Part shown: positions 40,559 to 49,478 of the stretch, in pieces
Layout of the letters: each line of letters opens with the position of its first letter
Numbering within the stretch: the first letter of the stretch is position 1
DNA from: CAVSJJ01 sp963771015
GTDB taxonomy: Bacteria > Actinomycetota > Actinomycetes > Actinomycetales > Dermatophilaceae
Assembly: GCA_963771015.1 (NCBI GenBank)
Contig: CAVYRN010000005.1
Location: 1,054,001-1,118,000, forward strand
Direction: 5' to 3'
DNA: 64,000 nucleotides
Notes under the pieces: model-generated
What the model was told of the DNA's origin: nothing
Seen by the model: the letters and a program-made list of their open reading frames with translations, nothing else
The model's database searches: none
Position numbers and translations under genes: made by a program

Positions 40559-42819
40559 TGCGCCGGGTCGGCCGCCGGGCCGGGCGGTCCGCCCTCGTGG
40601 CGTTGGTCGCCACGCTGTTCGCCTCGGCCGGCGCGTATGCCGCGCCGGCCGCGTCCGCGCCGGGCCGGGTGACCTCGGTGACGGCCGCGGTTCCGGAGGA
40701 GCCGGTCGCGACGGAGCAGGCCCTCGTTCCGTCGACATTGTCCTCGGCCGGCCTCAGCATGACGGTCTCCTCCGTCAGCCCCGCCGTCGCCGTGCCGGGC
40801 CAGGTCGTCATCGTCACCGGCACGATCCACAACTCGGGCGCCGCGCCGGTGACCGTGGCCCAGGTCCGGCTCGTCCGCGGCACCGCCACGGTGGACAGCC
40901 GAGCGGCCGTCACCGCCTGGTCGGCGAGCGAGGTCCCGGCGGCGGGTGCGGTGATCGCCAGGACCCGGATCGCCAAGCCGATCCCCGGCGGCGGGTTCGC
41001 GGCATACCGGCTTCGCGTCAAGGGCGTCACCTCGCTGGCCGCACCGACGTGGGGCACTCTGCCGGTGAGCGTCGAGGCGGGACCGGCCGTCCTCCACACC
41101 TTCCTGGGCTACCAGCGGATCAAGGAGTACGAGCCGTTGAGCACCGCCTGGGTCGTGCCGCTCACCCTCGACAAGAACCCGGCCCTGTGGGGCCCGCCCG
41201 GGGCCGCACGCGAGAAGGCCTGGCGCATGGCCCTGGGACCCAGCTCCCGGCTGGACCGGCTCCTCGTGGCCACCGAGACCGCGCCGGTGACCTGGGCCGT
41301 CGACCCCGTGCTCCTGCGTGCCGCCGCCGTTCCGCCCGGCCCGACGGCGACCCCGTCACCCAGCCCGACGGCCAGCGCCACCTCGAACGGGCTCAGCGAG
41401 GCCGTCGCCGCGGGGCCGGAGGAGGCCCAGCTCCGGACCGATATGGCGACCCGGCTGACCGGCCTCGCCGCCCAGCACGGCCTGCTCGTGCTCCCCACGA
41501 CCGACGCTGACATCGCCGCCGCCGCGGTCGCCCCCGGCTTCGCGGGCGAGATCCACGGCCTGGTCACCGATGCGGCCACCGTCGCCGACACCCTCGGGGC
41601 CCGGGCGGACATCGCCTGGCCGGCCGGGGGCACCTGGTCGGTCGCGACCGAGAAGGCCATCACCGCGGCATACGGGGGCGTTCCGGCCGCGGCCATCGTC
41701 GACCGCTCCGCACTCACCGGTCTGGACCAAGCCGTCGGCGCGGTGGCCCGCACACACAGCGGCACACCGCTCCTCATCGACGAGGACTCGGCGCGGGCTC
41801 CCGCCATGCAGGCGATGAGCGAGAACCCGGCCCACGGAGCCGGTGCCGCCACCCAGCAGCTCGTCGCAGCCACCGCCGTCGTGCTCGGCGAGCGGCCGGG
41901 AGTCCACCGTGACCTCCTGCTCGCCCTGCCCCGAGGGGCGGACATCTCCGTGACGGCCGCGGCCAGCCTGTTCTCGACGGTGGGGGCCATTCCGTGGTTG
42001 ACCCCCGCCACCGTCGCCGACCTCGTCACCGCGGCCGCCAAGGCGGACCGGACGACCGCGGGCGGCGGGCGGCTGGGCCCCGGGGCCACGCCGCTGCGCC
42101 GGGCGTCCGACTCCGAGTACGGCGCGCTCCGCAGCGCCTCGACCGTCGCCGCCCAGATCCGTTCCGACGGTGACGCCGTCGGGTCCCGCTGGTCGGCGGC
42201 CCTGGACGAGCTGCTCTCGGCCCAGTGGCGCGGTGCCCCGGCCGGCTGGCAGGCGGTGCACGACCAGGTCGCTGCCGAGGTCGAGCAGACCGTCAAGGCC
42301 GTCCACGTCGCCCCCCAGACGATCAGCTTCCTCGCGGACCGCGGGCGGGTGCAGCTCACCGTCGTCAACGATCTCGACGTCCAGGTCGAGAACATCACCG
42401 TCGACCTCGTCCCGGACAACCCGCGGCTACGCATCGACACGGCCCCGAACGCGGTGCGCATCGGCCCGCACAGCCGCACGACGATCGCCGTCGACGCCAC
42501 GGCGCTTGCCGCCGGGCCGGTCCGGATCACGGCGCGGATCCTCGGTCCGACCGGCGTCGAGGTGGGCCGCGAGGAGGTCGTCCAGGTCACCGTGACCCCG
42601 ACCGGCAGCTGGATCTACTGGGGCCTCGGGGGGATCGCCACCCTCGCCTTCGGCCTCGGTCTCATCCGCAACCTGCGCCGCCGGGGTCGTCAGAACCGGC
42701 AGGCCGGTGACGCCCTCACCCCGGTGGGGTCCCACCCCGGGCCGGAGTCCGAGTCCCTGCCCGGCGCAGGGCCCGGAGCCGCGACCCGACCGGCGCCCGG
42801 CGGCGAGGCCACCCCATGA
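40558..42819 (+). CDS. Large secreted membrane-anchored protein, DUF6049-like
   Basis: 753 aa. Signal peptide (ALVALVATLFASAGAYAA), a long extracellular part with two segments of immunoglobulin-like beta sequence (about 60-160 and 570-680), and a C-terminal helix (WIYWGLGGIATLAFGLGLI) with a basic cytoplasmic tail. It corresponds by position to M. tuberculosis Rv3909, and like it lies directly before murJ, so a role in cell-envelope assembly is plausible. It overlaps murJ by 4 nt (ATGA). Biochemical function unknown. Confidence 0.85.
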   Translation: MRRVGRRAGRSALVALVATLFASAGAYAAPAASAPGRVTSVTAAVPEEPVATEQALVPSTLSSAGLSMTVSSVSPAVAVPGQVVIVTGTIHNSGAAPVTVAQVRLVRGTATVDSRAAVTAWSASEVPAAGAVIARTRIAKPIPGGGFAAYRLRVKGVTSLAAPTWGTLPVSVEAGPAVLHTFLGYQRIKEYEPLSTAWVVPLTLDKNPALWGPPGAAREKAWRMALGPSSRLDRLLVATETAPVTWAVDPVLLRAAAVPPGPTATPSPSPTASATSNGLSEAVAAGPEEAQLRTDMATRLTGLAAQHGLLVLPTTDADIAAAAVAPGFAGEIHGLVTDAATVADTLGARADIAWPAGGTWSVATEKAITAAYGGVPAAAIVDRSALTGLDQAVGAVARTHSGTPLLIDEDSARAPAMQAMSENPAHGAGAATQQLVAATAVVLGERPGVHRDLLLALPRGADISVTAAASLFSTVGAIPWLTPATVADLVTAAAKADRTTAGGGRLGPGATPLRRASDSEYGALRSASTVAAQIRSDGDAVGSRWSAALDELLSAQWRGAPAGWQAVHDQVAAEVEQTVKAVHVAPQTISFLADRGRVQLTVVNDLDVQVENITVDLVPDNPRLRIDTAPNAVRIGPHSRTTIAVDATALAAGPVRITARILGPTGVEVGREEVVQVTVTPTGSWIYWGLGGIATLAFGLGLIRNLRRRGRQNRQAGDALTPVGSHPGPESESLPGAGPGAATRPAPGGEATP

Positions 42820-44462
42820 GCACCGCGGAGCCGGGCCCGGCCACGACGGCCGCGACCGTCGCCAGGTCCGGGGCGGTCATGGCGGCCGGCACGATGAGCA
42901 GCCGGGTGCTCGGGGTGCTGCGGGCCTCGCTGCTCGCGGGCGTCATCGGCACCAACGGCCTGACCGCCGACGCCTTCCAGACGGCGAACACCCTGCCGAA
43001 CCAGTTCTATCTGCTCCTCGCGGGCGGCATTCTCAACGCCGTCATGGTCCCCCAGCTCGTCCGGGCGATGCAGCGGGAGGACGGTGGGGTCGACTTCGTC
43101 AACCGGCTCATGACGGCGGCCCTCGTCCTCATCGCCGGGGCCACCATCGTCACGACGGCGCTGGCACCGGTCCTCGTCCGCGTCTACCTCGACGTCGACG
43201 ACCCCCAGGCCATCGCCCTCGCGACGACCTTCGCCTTCATCTGCCTTCCGCAGATCCTCTTCTACGGCCTCTACACCCTCTTCGGGCAGATCCTCAACGC
43301 CAACTCCCGGTTCGCCGCCTACATGTGGGTGCCCGCGATTGCCAACATCATCGCCATCGCCGGCCTGTTATGGTTCCGCGCCGAGGCGGCCTCGCTGCCC
43401 GTGCCGGTCGACGCGTGGAGCCCGCGGCTCATCTGGATCCTCGCCGGTACGGCCACCCTGTCGATCGCCGTCCAGGCCCTGGCCCTCATCGTGCCGCTCC
43501 GCCGGATCGGGTTCCGCTACCGGCCGAGGTGGGGATTCCGCGGCTTCGGCCTCGGCTCGGCCTCGCAGGTCGCGACCTGGACCCTCGCGGCCGTGGTCGT
43601 CAGCCAGCTGGGGTTCGTCCTCACCTCGCGGGTGACGAGCAGCGCGGCGGGTGCCGTCGCCGCCGGCGACCCGACGGCGCCGTCGCGAGCAACGTTCGAC
43701 AACGCCTTCCTCATCTTCATGCTGCCGCACTCGCTCATCACCGTCTCGCTCGTCACGGCCCTGTTCACCCGGATGGCCAAGGCGGCACACGCCGGCGACA
43801 TGGCCGAGCTCGTGGCCGACGTGCGCCGTGGGGTCCGGATGCCGGCCCTGCTGCTCGTCCCGATCGTCGCCATCGCCTACGCCTTCGCTCCGACGATCAC
43901 GCGCACCCTCTACTTCACCAACTCCCTGGCCGACACCGAGGCCCTGGCGTCGATGGTGCGGCCGCTTCTGCTCGGGGTGATCCCGTTCGGGTGGTTCTAC
44001 CTCTCCGAGCGGTTCTTCTACGCCCACGAGGACGCCCGGACCCCGTTCGCCGCCCAGCTGACGGTCACGTCGATCGCCTCGGTCGTCACCCTGTTCGCGG
44101 CGACCCTCGACCCCTCTCGCACGAGCATCGTCGTCGCCTTCGGCCAGTCGACGGCATACCTCGGTGGGGCCACTCTCGGCTTCGCACTCATCCGGCGTCG
44201 GGTGGGCCTGCTCGGCCTGCGGTCGGTGGCCGCGACGGTGGTCAAGCTCGTCGTTCCCGGCGCCCTCATCGCCACCACCCTATGGGCGCTGGCCGGCGCG
44301 CTGCTCCCCTCTCCGGCCCCGAGCCGGCTCGTCGGGCTTGGCGTTCTCGCCGTCGTCGGCATCGTCGAGCTCGTGGGCACGCTGCTCGCCGCGCACCTGC
44401 TCGGCGTGACCGAGGTCGGCGAGCTCCTCGCGCCGGTCCGTCGACGGCTCCGACGCTCCTGA
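42816..44462 (+). CDS. murJ: Lipid II flippase MurJ (MviN)
   Basis: 548 aa with about fourteen hydrophobic helices of the MOP superfamily. GTMSSRVLGVLRASLLAGVIG at the start contains the conserved Arg residues of helix 1, and ADAFQTANTLPNQFYLLLAGG is typical MurJ. It flips lipid II across the membrane for peptidoglycan synthesis. In M. tuberculosis MviN (Rv3910) is fused to a pseudokinase and an extracellular domain; here MurJ stops at 44462 and the pseudokinase is a separate gene, so the two are split. Confidence 0.96.
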   Translation: MSTAEPGPATTAATVARSGAVMAAGTMSSRVLGVLRASLLAGVIGTNGLTADAFQTANTLPNQFYLLLAGGILNAVMVPQLVRAMQREDGGVDFVNRLMTAALVLIAGATIVTTALAPVLVRVYLDVDDPQAIALATTFAFICLPQILFYGLYTLFGQILNANSRFAAYMWVPAIANIIAIAGLLWFRAEAASLPVPVDAWSPRLIWILAGTATLSIAVQALALIVPLRRIGFRYRPRWGFRGFGLGSASQVATWTLAAVVVSQLGFVLTSRVTSSAAGAVAAGDPTAPSRATFDNAFLIFMLPHSLITVSLVTALFTRMAKAAHAGDMAELVADVRRGVRMPALLLVPIVAIAYAFAPTITRTLYFTNSLADTEALASMVRPLLLGVIPFGWFYLSERFFYAHEDARTPFAAQLTVTSIASVVTLFAATLDPSRTSIVVAFGQSTAYLGGATLGFALIRRRVGLLGLRSVAATVVKLVVPGALIATTLWALAGALLPSPAPSRLVGLGVLAVVGIVELVGTLLAAHLLGVTEVGELLAPVRRRLRRS

Positions 44463-44576
44463 AGGGCTTTTGCCTAGTATGGGCTGGCACCCCGGCGCGT
44501 GCGGCGGTTCGCCGTGCGCCCCGATCCACCACCCGCGACCCGACCCGCGGGGGTGAGCCGACCGAAAGGAGCACCG

Positions 44577-46394
44577 GTGGACGGCGTGGGACCCGGCAGC
44601 GTCCTCGGTGGCCGCTATTCGACCGACCGGCGCCTGGCGCAGCGGCTCGGCACCGAGCGGTGGACCGCTCACGACGCGACCCTGGGCCGGCATGTCGAGC
44701 TCGTCTGCATGGCCAGCGACGACCCGCGCAGCGATGCGCTCCTCGATGCCGCCCGTCGCGCCGCGGCCGTCGACTCCCCGAACCTGGTCCGCGTCCTCGA
44801 TGTGGGGCGCGACGAGACGCTCGCCTTCGTCGTCGAGGAGGACCTCACCGACTGCCACAGCCTGAGCTCGCTCGTGGCGACGGGCGGCCTGCCCGCCGAT
44901 GAGGTCCGCCGGATCGCCGGCGAGGTGGCGACCGCACTCGACGCCGCCGCCCAGCGGGGCCTGCACCACCTGGCGCTCACCCCGGCGGACGTCCTGCGCA
45001 CCCCCGAGGGCGAGATCAAGGTCCGCGGGCTCGCCACGAACGCGGTGTGTGCCGGGGCCGACGAGGTCGAGGCGGACGCGGCCTCCCGCCGCGACGCAGT
45101 CGGCGTCGTGGCCGTGACGTATGCCGGCCTGACCGGCCTGTGGCCCCGTCTCGGCGCCGACACCGGTGGCCTGCGGCACGCCCCCCATGTCCCGAGCGGT
45201 TGGGCGGCCCCCTCCGAGCTCGCCTCCGGCGTCCCCCGGGACCTCGACGCGCTGTGTCGGCTCACCCTCAACGAGGACCAGGGCCCGGTCTCTCCCGGCG
45301 ACTTCGCGCGGCAGGTGGCGCCGTGGTCCTCCACGCCGATCGCCCTGCCGGTGCGGCCTCAGCCGGGGTCGGCCATGCCGTCCAGGCTGGCCATGGGACC
45401 CGACGCCGCCCTCGGCGCGCCGCAGCCGGCCACGACTGCCGGCGGCGACCAGACCGTCGTCCTCCCGTCGTCCGCGGCTGCCAGGAACGGGGCCGGAGCC
45501 GCCGCGACCACGCCGGTCACGACCCTCGCGGGCGCCGCGGGGGCCGCCGCGGGGGCTGGAGCCGCCGCCGGAGCCTTCGTCTCGGGCGCCGGCACCGCCA
45601 TCGCCGGAGCCGGCGTGGCGGCCGCGGGCGCCATGGGCCGGGCGAGCGACCGGATCGGCACCGCGGCCCGCGAGGTCGGGCAGCGCGCGGCGACGCTCGG
45701 GTCCGGCAACGACGAAGAGTCCCCCGCACCGATGATCCCGTCCGACCCGCTCACCAAGGACGAGTCCCGGCTGGCCCTCGCCATCGTCGCCGCCTTCGTC
45801 GTCCTGGCTCTCATCGTCGGGATCTGGGGCGTGTCCCGGATCGGCTCGGGCAGCAACCTCAGCCTGGGGACCCCGGACGGCCAGCCGACCGCGAGCGCCT
45901 CGTCAACGACCTCCGCATCGTCGTCCGGCACCTCGACGGGCTCGGGGACGAGCGTGGCCCTGGAGCCGCTCGCCATCCTCAGCGCCGACGGGTTCGACCC
46001 GCTGGGCGACGGCCACGAGAACGACTCCCAGGCCCCCAAGGTGTTCGACGACAACCCGTCGACCGAGTGGACGTCGGAGCGCTACAACACCGCCCAGCTG
46101 GGTGGGCTCAAGAAGGGCATGGGCGTCATCGTCGACCTCGGCCCCAACGTGCGGGCCAAGGAGATCACCCTCATCCTGCCGGTGGCGGCCGACGTCACGA
46201 TCTACCTCTCGGACGAGCGCTCCCTCAACACCGCGACGTCGATCGGGGACAGGGCCAACGCCCAGGGCCAGGTGACGTTCACCGTGCCCAGCGGGGTCAG
46301 CGGCCAGTACGTCATCGTGTGGTTCACCAAGCTCACCCGCGACAGCAAGGGCGAGTACCGCGCGCATCTCGCGGAGGTCATCCCGCGTGGCTGA
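44577..46394 (+). CDS. Membrane pseudokinase with extracellular discoidin-like domain
   Basis: 605 aa from GTG 44577 (AAAGGAG 6 nt upstream). N-terminal kinase-like fold (about 10-260), but the catalytic loop reads LHHLALTPADVL, without HRD, and the DFG Asp is absent (KVRGLATNA), so it is a pseudokinase. An Ala/Gly-rich linker, one membrane helix (ALAIVAAFVVLALIVGIWGV, near residue 405) and a C-terminal beta-domain (SQAPKVFDDNPSTEWTSERY, discoidin-like) follow. It matches the C-terminal part of M. tuberculosis MviN, which FhaA recognises when phosphorylated. It overlaps sigM by 8 nt. TAGTAT at 44476-44481 could be its -10. Confidence 0.88.
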   Translation: MDGVGPGSVLGGRYSTDRRLAQRLGTERWTAHDATLGRHVELVCMASDDPRSDALLDAARRAAAVDSPNLVRVLDVGRDETLAFVVEEDLTDCHSLSSLVATGGLPADEVRRIAGEVATALDAAAQRGLHHLALTPADVLRTPEGEIKVRGLATNAVCAGADEVEADAASRRDAVGVVAVTYAGLTGLWPRLGADTGGLRHAPHVPSGWAAPSELASGVPRDLDALCRLTLNEDQGPVSPGDFARQVAPWSSTPIALPVRPQPGSAMPSRLAMGPDAALGAPQPATTAGGDQTVVLPSSAAARNGAGAAATTPVTTLAGAAGAAAGAGAAAGAFVSGAGTAIAGAGVAAAGAMGRASDRIGTAAREVGQRAATLGSGNDEESPAPMIPSDPLTKDESRLALAIVAAFVVLALIVGIWGVSRIGSGSNLSLGTPDGQPTASASSTTSASSSGTSTGSGTSVALEPLAILSADGFDPLGDGHENDSQAPKVFDDNPSTEWTSERYNTAQLGGLKKGMGVIVDLGPNVRAKEITLILPVAADVTIYLSDERSLNTATSIGDRANAQGQVTFTVPSGVSGQYVIVWFTKLTRDSKGEYRAHLAEVIPRG

Positions 46395-47028
46395 CCCCTC
46401 GGGCGGGCCCCCGGTTGGTGGTCCCCGGCCGGTGGATCTGACCATCCTGGAGGACCGGGTCCTCATGACCCGGTGCCAGGAGGGGGACGTCGACGCCTTC
46501 GGTGAGATCTTCCGCCGCCACCGGGACCGGATGTGGGCGGTCGCCGTGCGCACCACCGGGGATCGGGAGCTCGCCTCGGACTGCGTCCAGGAGGCCTTCA
46601 TCTCCGCCTTCCGTCGAGCCCGCTCCTACCGCGGCGACGCCGCCGTGACGACCTGGCTGCACCGGATCGTCGTCAACGCCTGCCTGGACCGGCTCCGTCG
46701 GGAACGCAGCCGCCCCCGCCGGGCGGGCGATCTCGCCGAGCTCGACCTGCCCGACACGCATGACCGGCAGTCCAGCGCCGAGACCGGCCTGGACGTCCGC
46801 GCGGCCCTGGCCGAGCTCCCCGAGGCCCAGCGGCTTGCCCTCGTCCTCGTCGACATGCATGGGCTCAGCGTCGCCGAGGCTGCCGAGGTCCTCCAGGTCG
46901 CCGAGGGAACGGTCAAGTCCAGGTGCTTCCGAGGACGAGAGGCACTCGCCCGGGTGCTCCGTGAGGTCGCCACCGACGGCCGCAGCGGCGCGGACGAGCA
47001 CGCCCGGGAACCCAAGGCCTCCGCATGA
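46387..47028 (+). CDS. sigM: ECF sigma factor SigM
   Basis: 213 aa. Region 2 has GDVDAFGEIFRRHRDRMWAVA and RARSYRGDAAVTTWLHRIVVNACLDRLR (region 2.4), and region 4 AEAAEVLQVAEGTVKSRCFRGREAL carries the -35-reading helix-turn-helix. Next to murJ and trxB in the same order as M. tuberculosis SigM (Rv3911). The GTG start overlaps the pseudokinase gene and no ribosome binding site of its own is obvious. The anti-sigma factor gene follows after 85 nt. Confidence 0.95.
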   Translation: MADPSGGPPVGGPRPVDLTILEDRVLMTRCQEGDVDAFGEIFRRHRDRMWAVAVRTTGDRELASDCVQEAFISAFRRARSYRGDAAVTTWLHRIVVNACLDRLRRERSRPRRAGDLAELDLPDTHDRQSSAETGLDVRAALAELPEAQRLALVLVDMHGLSVAEAAEVLQVAEGTVKSRCFRGREALARVLREVATDGRSGADEHAREPKASA

Positions 47029-47113
47029 CGTCATACCCAGTGCCCGACCCGGGCCGCACTCCCCCCGCCGAGCCCGGGGCGGGTACCGGACGACCCGCAC
47101 AGCGGAGGACGAC

Positions 47114-47860
47114 GTGAGCGCGCCGCACGACATGCATCCCGACCCCCTCGAGGATGATCCCACGGGGATGCGGGCGCTGCTGTCCTCGCTGCCGGACCCG
47201 GGGCCGATGCCCGAGGACCTCGTCGCCCGGATCACCGCCTCGCTGTCCGCCGCACAGACCTCCCCCGTCCTCGACGAGCTCGGGGCCCGGCGCACCCGGC
47301 TGGCTCGCCTTCCCCTCCGCGTCGCCGTCGCCGCCGCGGCCGCCGGCGTCGTCATCGTGGGCGGCAGCGCCCTCCTGTCGACCGGGCTTCCCGCCAGCAT
47401 CGTGGCCTCGGTCGGCGCCGCCGACTCGGCCGGATCCGCGGCCCCGTCGCTCGCCCCCGAGAACGGAGCCGACCAGGGCGCACGCGCCGCCGGGGGGGTC
47501 GGGACCGAGCACACCGTCGTCCTCCACTCCGGCACCCGGTATGCCGCCGCCGACCTCGCGACCGCGGCCGGCCGGCTGTTCCACCCCGGAACCCTCGGCA
47601 AGGCCTCGGTGGCGGGGACCGACGACGCCGGTGGGGCCTCCTCCGGGGTGACGTCGGTGGCCGGCGCCCGTGCCTGCGCGACGGCGCTCGGCGTCCCTGC
47701 CGATGAGCGCGTCGTCGCCGACATCGGTACGGTCGACGGGGCTCCCGCGGCCGTGCTCCTCGCCGAAAGCGGCACCGGCACGGGCACGGCATACGCCGTC
47801 GGGCTACGCTGCGGTGCGGGCGGCACCGACCTCATCGCCGGGCCGGTCACCCTCCCGTGA
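47114..47860 (+). CDS. Membrane anti-sigma factor (RsmA-like)
   Basis: 248 aa. Cytoplasmic acidic N-terminus (about 1-60, GMRALLSSLPDPGPMPEDLV), a membrane helix (VAVAAAAAGVVIVGGSALL, about residues 77-95) and an extracellular Ala/Gly-rich domain of about 145 aa with two cysteines (ACATALGV and LRCGAGG). Position directly after sigM and the topology match the SigM antagonist of M. tuberculosis (Rv3912). GGAGG lies 6 nt before the GTG at 47114. Anti-sigma role inferred from position. Confidence 0.82.
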   Translation: MSAPHDMHPDPLEDDPTGMRALLSSLPDPGPMPEDLVARITASLSAAQTSPVLDELGARRTRLARLPLRVAVAAAAAGVVIVGGSALLSTGLPASIVASVGAADSAGSAAPSLAPENGADQGARAAGGVGTEHTVVLHSGTRYAAADLATAAGRLFHPGTLGKASVAGTDDAGGASSGVTSVAGARACATALGVPADERVVADIGTVDGAPAAVLLAESGTGTGTAYAVGLRCGAGGTDLIAGPVTLP

Positions 47861-47941
47861 GCCACGAGTGGCACTGCGCGCGAGGTGCCGCCCGTGCGGT
47901 GGGGCAGCCAATAGCGCCCAACCCGTGGGTCGCCACCGGCA

Positions 47942-47969
47942 GGGAACAAACCACGCCCTAGGATCGGTT
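47942..47969 (+). promoter_or_regulatory. Candidate stress-sigma promoter of trxB
   Basis: GGGAAC (47942-47947), 19 nt, then GTT (47967-47969) resembles the SigR/SigH-type GGAAY-N17 to N20-GTT promoter that drives thioredoxin genes in Streptomyces and mycobacteria. It lies about 55 nt before the trxB GTG. The -10 is minimal, so this is a candidate only. Confidence 0.5.
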
Positions 47970-48022
47970 TCACCACCACCGCATATAGCGGTTCACATTC
48001 ATCGAAACCACAAGGGGCTGTA

Positions 48023-48964
48023 GTGAGCACCGACCCGTCCACGGACGTGCGCAACGTCATCATCATCGGATCGGGCCCCGCGGGCTACACGGCCGGCATC
48101 TATGCCGCCCGCGCCAACCTCAGGCCGCTCCTCTTCGAGGGCGCGGTGACCGCCGGCGGCGCGCTGATGAACACGACCGAGGTCGAGAACTTCCCGGGCT
48201 TCCGCGAGGGCATCATGGGTCCGGACCTCATGGACGAGATGCGCGCCCAGGCCGAGCGGTTCGGCTGCGAGTTCGTCACCGATGACGTGGCCTCGGTCAC
48301 CCTCGACGGGCCGGTCAAGACGGTCGTCGACGGGTCCGGCACCACCTACCGGGCCACCTCGGTGATCCTCGCCATGGGCTCGGCATACCGGGAGCTCGGG
48401 CTGCCGAGCGAGAAGCGACTCTCCGGCCGCGGCGTGTCCTGGTGCGCGACGTGCGACGGGTTCTTCTTCCGCGACCAGGACATCGCGGTCGTCGGCGGGG
48501 GTGACTCGGCGATCGAGGAGGCGACCTTCCTCACCAAGTTCGCCCGGTCGGTGACCCTCATCCACCGGCGCGGCGAGCTGCGGGCCAGCAAGATCATGGC
48601 GGACCGAGCCCTCGCCAACGACAAGATGTCCTTCGCCTGGAACAGCGAGGTCGCCGAGATCCACGGCGAGGACAAGGTCAGCGGCATCACCCTGCGCGAC
48701 ACGGGCACCGGCGAGACCCGCGAGCTTGCCGTCACCGGCCTGTTCGTCGCCATCGGTCACGACCCGCGCAACGAGCTCGTCAAGGGCCAGATCGACCTCG
48801 ACGCCGAGGGCTACGTCCTCGTCGAGGGCCGGACGACGAGGACGAACGTCGACGGCGTCTTCGCCTGCGGCGACCTCGTCGACCACACCTACCGGCAGGC
48901 CATCACCGCGGCCGGTTCCGGCTGTGCGGCCTCGCTGGACGCCGAACGCTTCCTCGCCCACTAG
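48023..48964 (+). CDS. trxB: Thioredoxin reductase
   Basis: 313 aa flavoprotein. FAD loop VIIIGSGPAGYTAGIYAARA, redox-active WCATCDG near residue 145, NADPH loop VVGGGDSAIEEATFLTKFA, and C-terminal VDGVFACGDLVDHTYRQAITAAGSG binding FAD. Reduces the thioredoxin encoded next. GTG 48023 has AAGGGGCTG upstream. Order trxB-trxA matches actinobacteria. Confidence 0.97.
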   Translation: MSTDPSTDVRNVIIIGSGPAGYTAGIYAARANLRPLLFEGAVTAGGALMNTTEVENFPGFREGIMGPDLMDEMRAQAERFGCEFVTDDVASVTLDGPVKTVVDGSGTTYRATSVILAMGSAYRELGLPSEKRLSGRGVSWCATCDGFFFRDQDIAVVGGGDSAIEEATFLTKFARSVTLIHRRGELRASKIMADRALANDKMSFAWNSEVAEIHGEDKVSGITLRDTGTGETRELAVTGLFVAIGHDPRNELVKGQIDLDAEGYVLVEGRTTRTNVDGVFACGDLVDHTYRQAITAAGSGCAASLDAERFLAH

Positions 48965-49043
48965 GGCCACCGCGGCCCGACGTGGCGCCGCTCCCACCGA
49001 CCCCTCCCCGATGACCACCACGCTGGAAGGACCCACCACCGCC

Positions 49044-49370
49044 ATGGCACAGCCCAAGATCACGACGGACGAGACCTACGAGGCCGACGTCATCAAGAGC
49101 CCCGTCCCCGTCATCGTCGACTTCTGGGCCCCCTGGTGCGGCCCGTGTCGCGCGGTGGCGCCGGTCCTCGAGGAGATCGCCCGCGACTACGACGGCAAGC
49201 TGACCGTCGCCAAGCTCAACACCGACCAGAACCCTCAGGTCACCGGCCGGCTCGGCATCACGAGCATCCCGACGATGCACGTCTACGTCGGCGGTGAGAT
49301 CGTCAAGACGATCATCGGCGCGATGCCGAAGCCGAAGCTGCTGCGTGAGCTGGAGCCCTTCCTCCAGTAG
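49044..49370 (+). CDS. trxA: Thioredoxin
   Basis: 108 aa. The thioredoxin fold has active-site WCGPC (about residues 31-35) and cis-Pro loop TSIPTMHVYVGG. Reduced by TrxB, 79 nt upstream. ATG 49044 (MAQPKITTD) fits family length; an in-frame ATG 33 nt upstream would add 11 residues, and GGAAGGA lies between the two. Ends before a terminator. Confidence 0.97.
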   Translation: MAQPKITTDETYEADVIKSPVPVIVDFWAPWCGPCRAVAPVLEEIARDYDGKLTVAKLNTDQNPQVTGRLGITSIPTMHVYVGGEIVKTIIGAMPKPKLLRELEPFLQ

Positions 49371-49385
49371 CCGGGCGACGGTCAC

Positions 49386-49417
49386 GAAGGGCGCGGGCGG
49401 TGTCGCTCGCGCCCTTC
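49386..49417. terminator. Bidirectional terminator between trxA and parB
   Basis: 14-bp stem (GAAGGGCGCGGGCG, 49386-49399, with 49404-49417) containing one G-U pair and a 4-nt loop, followed by TTCATGTT on the plus strand. Lies between convergent genes. Confidence 0.85.
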
Positions 49418-49478
49418 TTCATGTTCGTTCGCTGTCGGCTATCCGCGCCATTTCCGTTGTGACACAACGGAATTGGGT

